Part shown: piece by piece, positions 59,905 to 64,000 of the stretch
Numbering within the stretch: position 1 is the stretch's first letter
Layout of the letters: every line of letters starts with the position of its first letter
Source of the DNA: Cristatella mucedo
Lineage: Eukaryota > Bryozoa > Phylactolaemata > Cristatellidae
Direction: 5' to 3'
Length of the DNA: 64,000 bases
NCBI GenBank assembly: GCA_009760855.2
Contig: WPIO01000069.1
Span: 1,264,501-1,328,500 of the forward strand
Notes under the pieces: generated by a model
Seen by the model: the letters and a program-made list of their open reading frames with translations, nothing else
What the model was told of the DNA's origin: nothing
Databases searched by the model: none
Position numbers and translations under genes: made by a program

Positions 59905-60233
59905 TTGCCCACTCACTCCTGATTTGCTTCACAGTATCTCCTGACTTTACCACATTTATAAAGAACTTCAAACTCACCTATTTAGAAAAGCATGTAGTGG
60001 GTCCCTGTGATTCGTCCTTTATGTGCTTGCTTGTGCTGAAGCTGTGCATGCTGCCATGTACCACACGTGCATGCTGACCCTGTGCATGTCACCCCTAACC
60101 ACGTCATTCATGTTTTTTATCAAGCATAAAATTACTCACCCTGCAATTGCATTTCTTATTGCAATAAATATAAAGTGGCTACAAAGAGATTGATTTTCCT
60201 GAGGGCACTTTTTAAAGCGTATTATTATTATTG
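59905..60233 (+). mobile_element. LINE-A 3' end
   Basis: Starts at the ACTCCTGATTTGCTTC phrase; UTR TAGTGGGTCCCTGTGATTCG, degraded hairpin near 60170-60215, (ATT)n. The following 60234-60909 is AT-rich with nothing recognised. Confidence 0.88.
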
Positions 60234-60908
60234 TCACATTTACTATTAGTTCTATGATTACAATTATTAGTGACTATTTGATTTTTTATCAAAGGTGAAC
60301 CCAGTAAATCCAGCAGAATAAATCTTTTCATTTTTAGTGTAACACACATAACAATTTGGGAGTTTTTTTTAGAATGTATTAAGTGACTTATAGAAGTATT
60401 TATGATCTCTATGTGATAAGATATTAATTCTCAAGCGTTTTAATAGCCGCTGCACCAATCGTTCCTTAAGCTATTACCATAGGGACACTAATTCGCATTA
60501 ATGTGTAATTATGAACTTGAAATTGGAATGACGTTACGCGAAAGGTTGAATAAAAACGCAGCTTCTACCAGCAAATGTTAGATGTGGTTATGCAACCATT
60601 GTGCGAAAGGTTACCGACAATTGTACCTGGTTACCAACAGTTTCAGTGATGCATTAGCAGAAGAGAGAGGTTGGTCTTTCTGCTCTTTTGAGAATATATT
60701 AAAATATTGGGATTAAAAATATGAAATCCTGTCAAGGTAAGATAGTAGGTTATTTTTAGGAAAGCAAATTTACGAGACTTCATAAAGCTAGTAAAAGACA
60801 GTTTAAAATAATAACGATTGACACTAGCCTGGAGAGGTTTAAATGAATGTCTTAATAAAAAATGTGACCTCTATATCCTGATTGACTAGTGAAAGACTTG
60901 AAAAACTG

Positions 60909-61094
<186 letters not shown>

Positions 61095-61217
61095 ACCATC
61101 GGGGAAAAATTTAAAAGTTAAGTATTCATCGAAAAATTTCATTACTTGAGAAAGAAAAGTCATATTTTAATGTCATCCAGCAGTGAGTTCTTTAATAAAA
61201 TGAGTGAATTGACAAAC

Positions 61218-61616
61218 CTTTTGTTATTTTTACGTTGACCTTTCGCTCTAAAAGAATACCATTACGTAGCCTTTGGGTTCCTCCAGTACCAGCAACGAAC
61301 AGTCCCATTTTGTATGTCCCGCTATCACCAAAATTCATGTTTACTGTAGTTATTTCCAGATTCATATTAAATCCATCATCATTGTTTCTAAAGCACTTAA
61401 AGTTCATTTCAGCCAAGATGCCTAGCTGAACATCAGTTTGGAAGCACGGCGGATGACGAAGAATATTCGCTCTAGATTTTCGAACCTTGTCGCCTTCTTT
61501 CTCAAAGTAAAACATAATTGGCAAGTCAATGTTTTTAGCTTCGGCAGAAATGCGTCCTGCAGTACCTTCCGGACCTTCAATGCTCGTCACCTGAACCCTG
61601 AATGTGTATGGATAAT
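61218..61616 (-). CDS. IgSF receptor, first visible Ig-like domain exon (V-like, non-canonical)
   Basis: Acceptor AATTTATTTTAG, 399-nt exon in phase 1-1, donor G|GTTTGT. The 133 residues start YPYTFRVQVTSIEGPEG. The F-strand region reads NMNFGDSGTYKMGLF (positions 93-107), the D-S-G-x-Y motif of V domains with Met104 where the disulfide Cys normally stands. The B-strand region (AGRISAEAKN, 20-29) also lacks Cys. Cys58 and Cys75 are the only cysteines. Phase 1 at the start implies a preceding signal-peptide exon, not seen up to 64000. Linked to the other Ig exons by strand, phase and domain type over a 14-kb intron, so membership in the same gene is inferred. Confidence 0.7.
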
Positions 61617-62227
61617 CTAAAATAAATTAGTGGTTAATAAATTCTTATTTCCACGTAGGTCTTTCAAGTTTTAGAGAAATATACCTTGCAAATTATATTC
61701 AGAATTTACTCAAATTTGGTGAATAACACGGATACAATTATCTCTTAAACGTTTAGTGTACATTTTTGGTGCTGCATATTTATAAATGATCCTGGTTTGT
61801 ACGACGGTATTACAGCCTGTTACTGAGCATTAATTCAGCTCTATCTGAACAATTAATCCGTGAATGAATAATTGGCGCCAAAATCAGATTTATCAAAGGC
61901 GGTATTATTTTTCATGGTAATAGATGCATGCTTAGGTAGACTTTGTAAACGTAGTTTTGCAGTTAACAAATAGGAAAGCTGCTTTTATTACAGTACCAAA
62001 TTACTAGTCGCCCAGTATTAGTTTAACTATTACTATACCTAGCTCATGCCAATACCGTCGTGCTAATACGCCGAGTGTTTTCAACTCTAAAAAGAAAATG
62101 TTTATAGTTGTTAATAATGTCCATCAATTACTATTGAGCAGACATTAAGAAATGGAAACATGGAAATAAAAATTGAAACTAGTGGTATTAGGTGAATTTT
62201 GGTTAGTAAAGTAAAAATTAGGAAGGA
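61617..62227. other. Intronic sequence, no feature recognised
   Basis: AT-rich. No signal-peptide-like exon was found on the minus strand. Confidence 0.4.
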
Positions 62228-63660
62228 TATTAATAATAACAAGAATAATTGTAGCAACGTTCGTTACAGAGCCCTTAGAGAAATAAATTTCTTTCTGGAC
62301 ACTTTCCAGTTACTGCAAAAGAAGCAAGGTCTAATGGTACGTGGCAGCATGCTCAATGAAAACTAACATAGTTAGAGATGACACCTTGCTGAAATGCTGC
62401 ACCAGTTTCTGCTTCTTCGTGCCCTCAGGCCCTGCATGAATAATAAATTAGCTGCTATATCGTTCGCTTAAAGGCCTTTGACGACAGACTGTGGAACTCG
62501 CTTCCTCAATTCTCACAAAACAACCTTTACTCTCCTACTGCCGAATATAGCTCATCCTTTTCAGCGGTCCTTAACTGTTACGCCCATACTACTCACTACC
62601 TCAACTGCTCTCCTGAACTATGCTTCCCACTTCCTCTTTTTAGCCTGAGATGAAGTCTGTTGGCTACCGAATGCCTACCCAAAGCGGCTAGGCTGTCAAT
62701 GTGCTATACAAAACTCGCCCGTGTAACATCCACTTAGTCTGTATCGCTATGTGGAGTTACAGACGGAGATAAAGCAACATCAACAGCATGTAAAGTAGCA
62801 GCCTGCACAGTGCCGGAACGCATGAAGATGCTAAGGAAGAAGCATACGGAGCCTCGTAAGGCTGTGATATATATATTCGTTTTCTGTAGTTTGAAGTGTG
62901 GAAAAGTTAGAAGATGTCGTGACCCAGTCAGAAGTGAGTTCCCGGGTGTGGGAATTTACGAACTACAGGCAAGATTTCCTAAAGTTTGTAAGTGCATACT
63001 TGATATCGGCAAGCCATTACATTCCGAAAAGTGGATGGCACGATTCTGAGCTTGATGGAAAAGTAGGTATGACAGGCATGATATAGTCAAAGAACGTATG
63101 GACCGAAACGTTTTTTGGTATAACTCTTAAGTCGATGAGCCTATTGACTGGGAGGCAGTGCAGGTTGGCGAGAAGAGATGTGACATGGACACTGCGACGC
63201 CCACGACAGCAGAGCATACCTGCAGAAGATGGCAACATCTGTATGAGCCTAATTGCACAGGCACACAAAACAGCAAGCAATCGATTACAAAGGTCGAGAC
63301 AGAATGTCACAAGTGCAACGACCATATTGGTTATAGTATCTCCGTCTATGTAAAACCAAATTCAACAAAATTCTAGATGTGAAACAAGGTAAAAACCTGA
63401 CCATGGAACGATTGTGATTGTCTAATGAAAGGAATATAGAGCCGGGTAAGTAGATTACGTGCCGATTGGAACAGGAGTTATGCTGACTGCAATTACGCCA
63501 AATCTATTTATATGTATTTCAGTAGACTTTTTTATTTTGGTTTGATTGGAAATTGAAAGATTCAAACGCATGGGTAAATGCTAATAGCAAGAGTTTGGTT
63601 TTAAGTTTTGTTAAGATGTCTTTTAGTCATACATCATCGTTGTCTCAGTCGATAGGGATT
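62228..63660 (-). mobile_element. LINE-A copy split by LINE-B
   Basis: Tail and UTR at 62228-62385 and again from about 62790. The body includes LDLCNRLLAVLCACAIRLIQ and CRGRRSVHVTSLLANLHCLP (63135-63325) and fades near 63660. Old copy with frame breaks. 63661-64000 shows nothing recognised. Confidence 0.85.
62390..62785 (+). mobile_element. LINE-B 3' end nested in LINE-A
   Basis: CTGCACCAGTTTCTGCTTCT start, GCTCATCCTTTTCAGCGGTC block, GGCTAGGCTGTCAATGTGCT block, end GAGTTACAGACGGAGATAAA. Confidence 0.88.
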
Positions 63661-64000
63661 TTAATTTTTGGGACGTTTAAATAATTGAGTTATTATGTGC
63701 TGCTAAGGGATGCTTGCTAACGTTACGTCCCCCTTTATTAAAATTGCGATATCAGTGTTTTTACCATCAATATAGCGATTTAATGAAGCAGTTCCTGAAA
63801 CACAAGTTACAATTTCATAAACTATTTTGTTTTTCAAGATTAAGGCCAAATTAAGGAACCTAATGAAACTTATCAGCTAGCTTGCATACTTTCGCGTGTT
63901 GCCGCATTTTAACAAGTTTAACGATTGAAAGAAAAACTAAATTGTTTATAGATATAATTTTAGTAACAGCGTATCAGGTACAGTCCGCGACAGACAGATT

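Overview
This is eukaryotic, metazoan nuclear DNA. It is AT-rich and intron-rich, with no operons and no rRNA or intact tRNA genes, and most of it is fossil transposable elements. The only host gene I can model encodes an immunoglobulin-superfamily (IgSF) membrane receptor. With the CR1/L2-like LINEs and tRNA-derived SINEs this points to an invertebrate animal, but I cannot fix the phylum from sequence alone.

Host gene (minus strand, 61616 down to 25081). Six exons fit one model. Four Ig-like domains lie on separate phase 1-1 exons: 61218-61616, 46741-47124, 46248-46562 and 42982-43254. A transmembrane exon (30545-30783, phase 1 to 0) and a Ser/Thr-rich terminal tail exon (25081-25356, phase 0) follow. 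Every junction has GT/AG and matching phase. The signal-peptide exon is not seen and probably lies beyond 64000. Introns reach about 14 kb and are filled with transposons. A possible plus-strand terminal exon of unknown function lies at 21988-22335, followed by two AATAAA signals.

Repeat families, named here for this window. LINE-A is a CR1/L2-like non-LTR element: APE endonuclease, reverse transcriptase, and a 3' end made of a long hairpin plus (ATT)n. The best copy is 8105-11283 on the minus strand, and about 25 others are truncated. LINE-B is a second CR1/L2-like family whose tail ends in short ACATA/CATA repeats, with about 14 fragments. A possible third LINE lies at 19620-19960. SINE-1 has a tRNA-like head and a tail that copies the LINE-A 3' hairpin (5 copies). 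SINE-2 has a tRNA-like head and a different tail (about 8 copies). hAT DNA transposons are an 873-bp non-autonomous copy with an 8-bp target duplication (57687-58559) and a decayed transposase with one terminus (17155-19015).

Layout. 1-15.2 kb: LINE-A and LINE-B, including the near-intact LINE-A and a (TA)n tract that split another copy. 15.2-24.3 kb: CpG-rich islands, the hAT fossil, the plus-strand exon candidate and LINE tails. 24.3-63.7 kb: the receptor gene with nested LINE and SINE insertions in its introns. Intervals called empty were read for similarity to these families and for obvious coding; weak relics could be missed.
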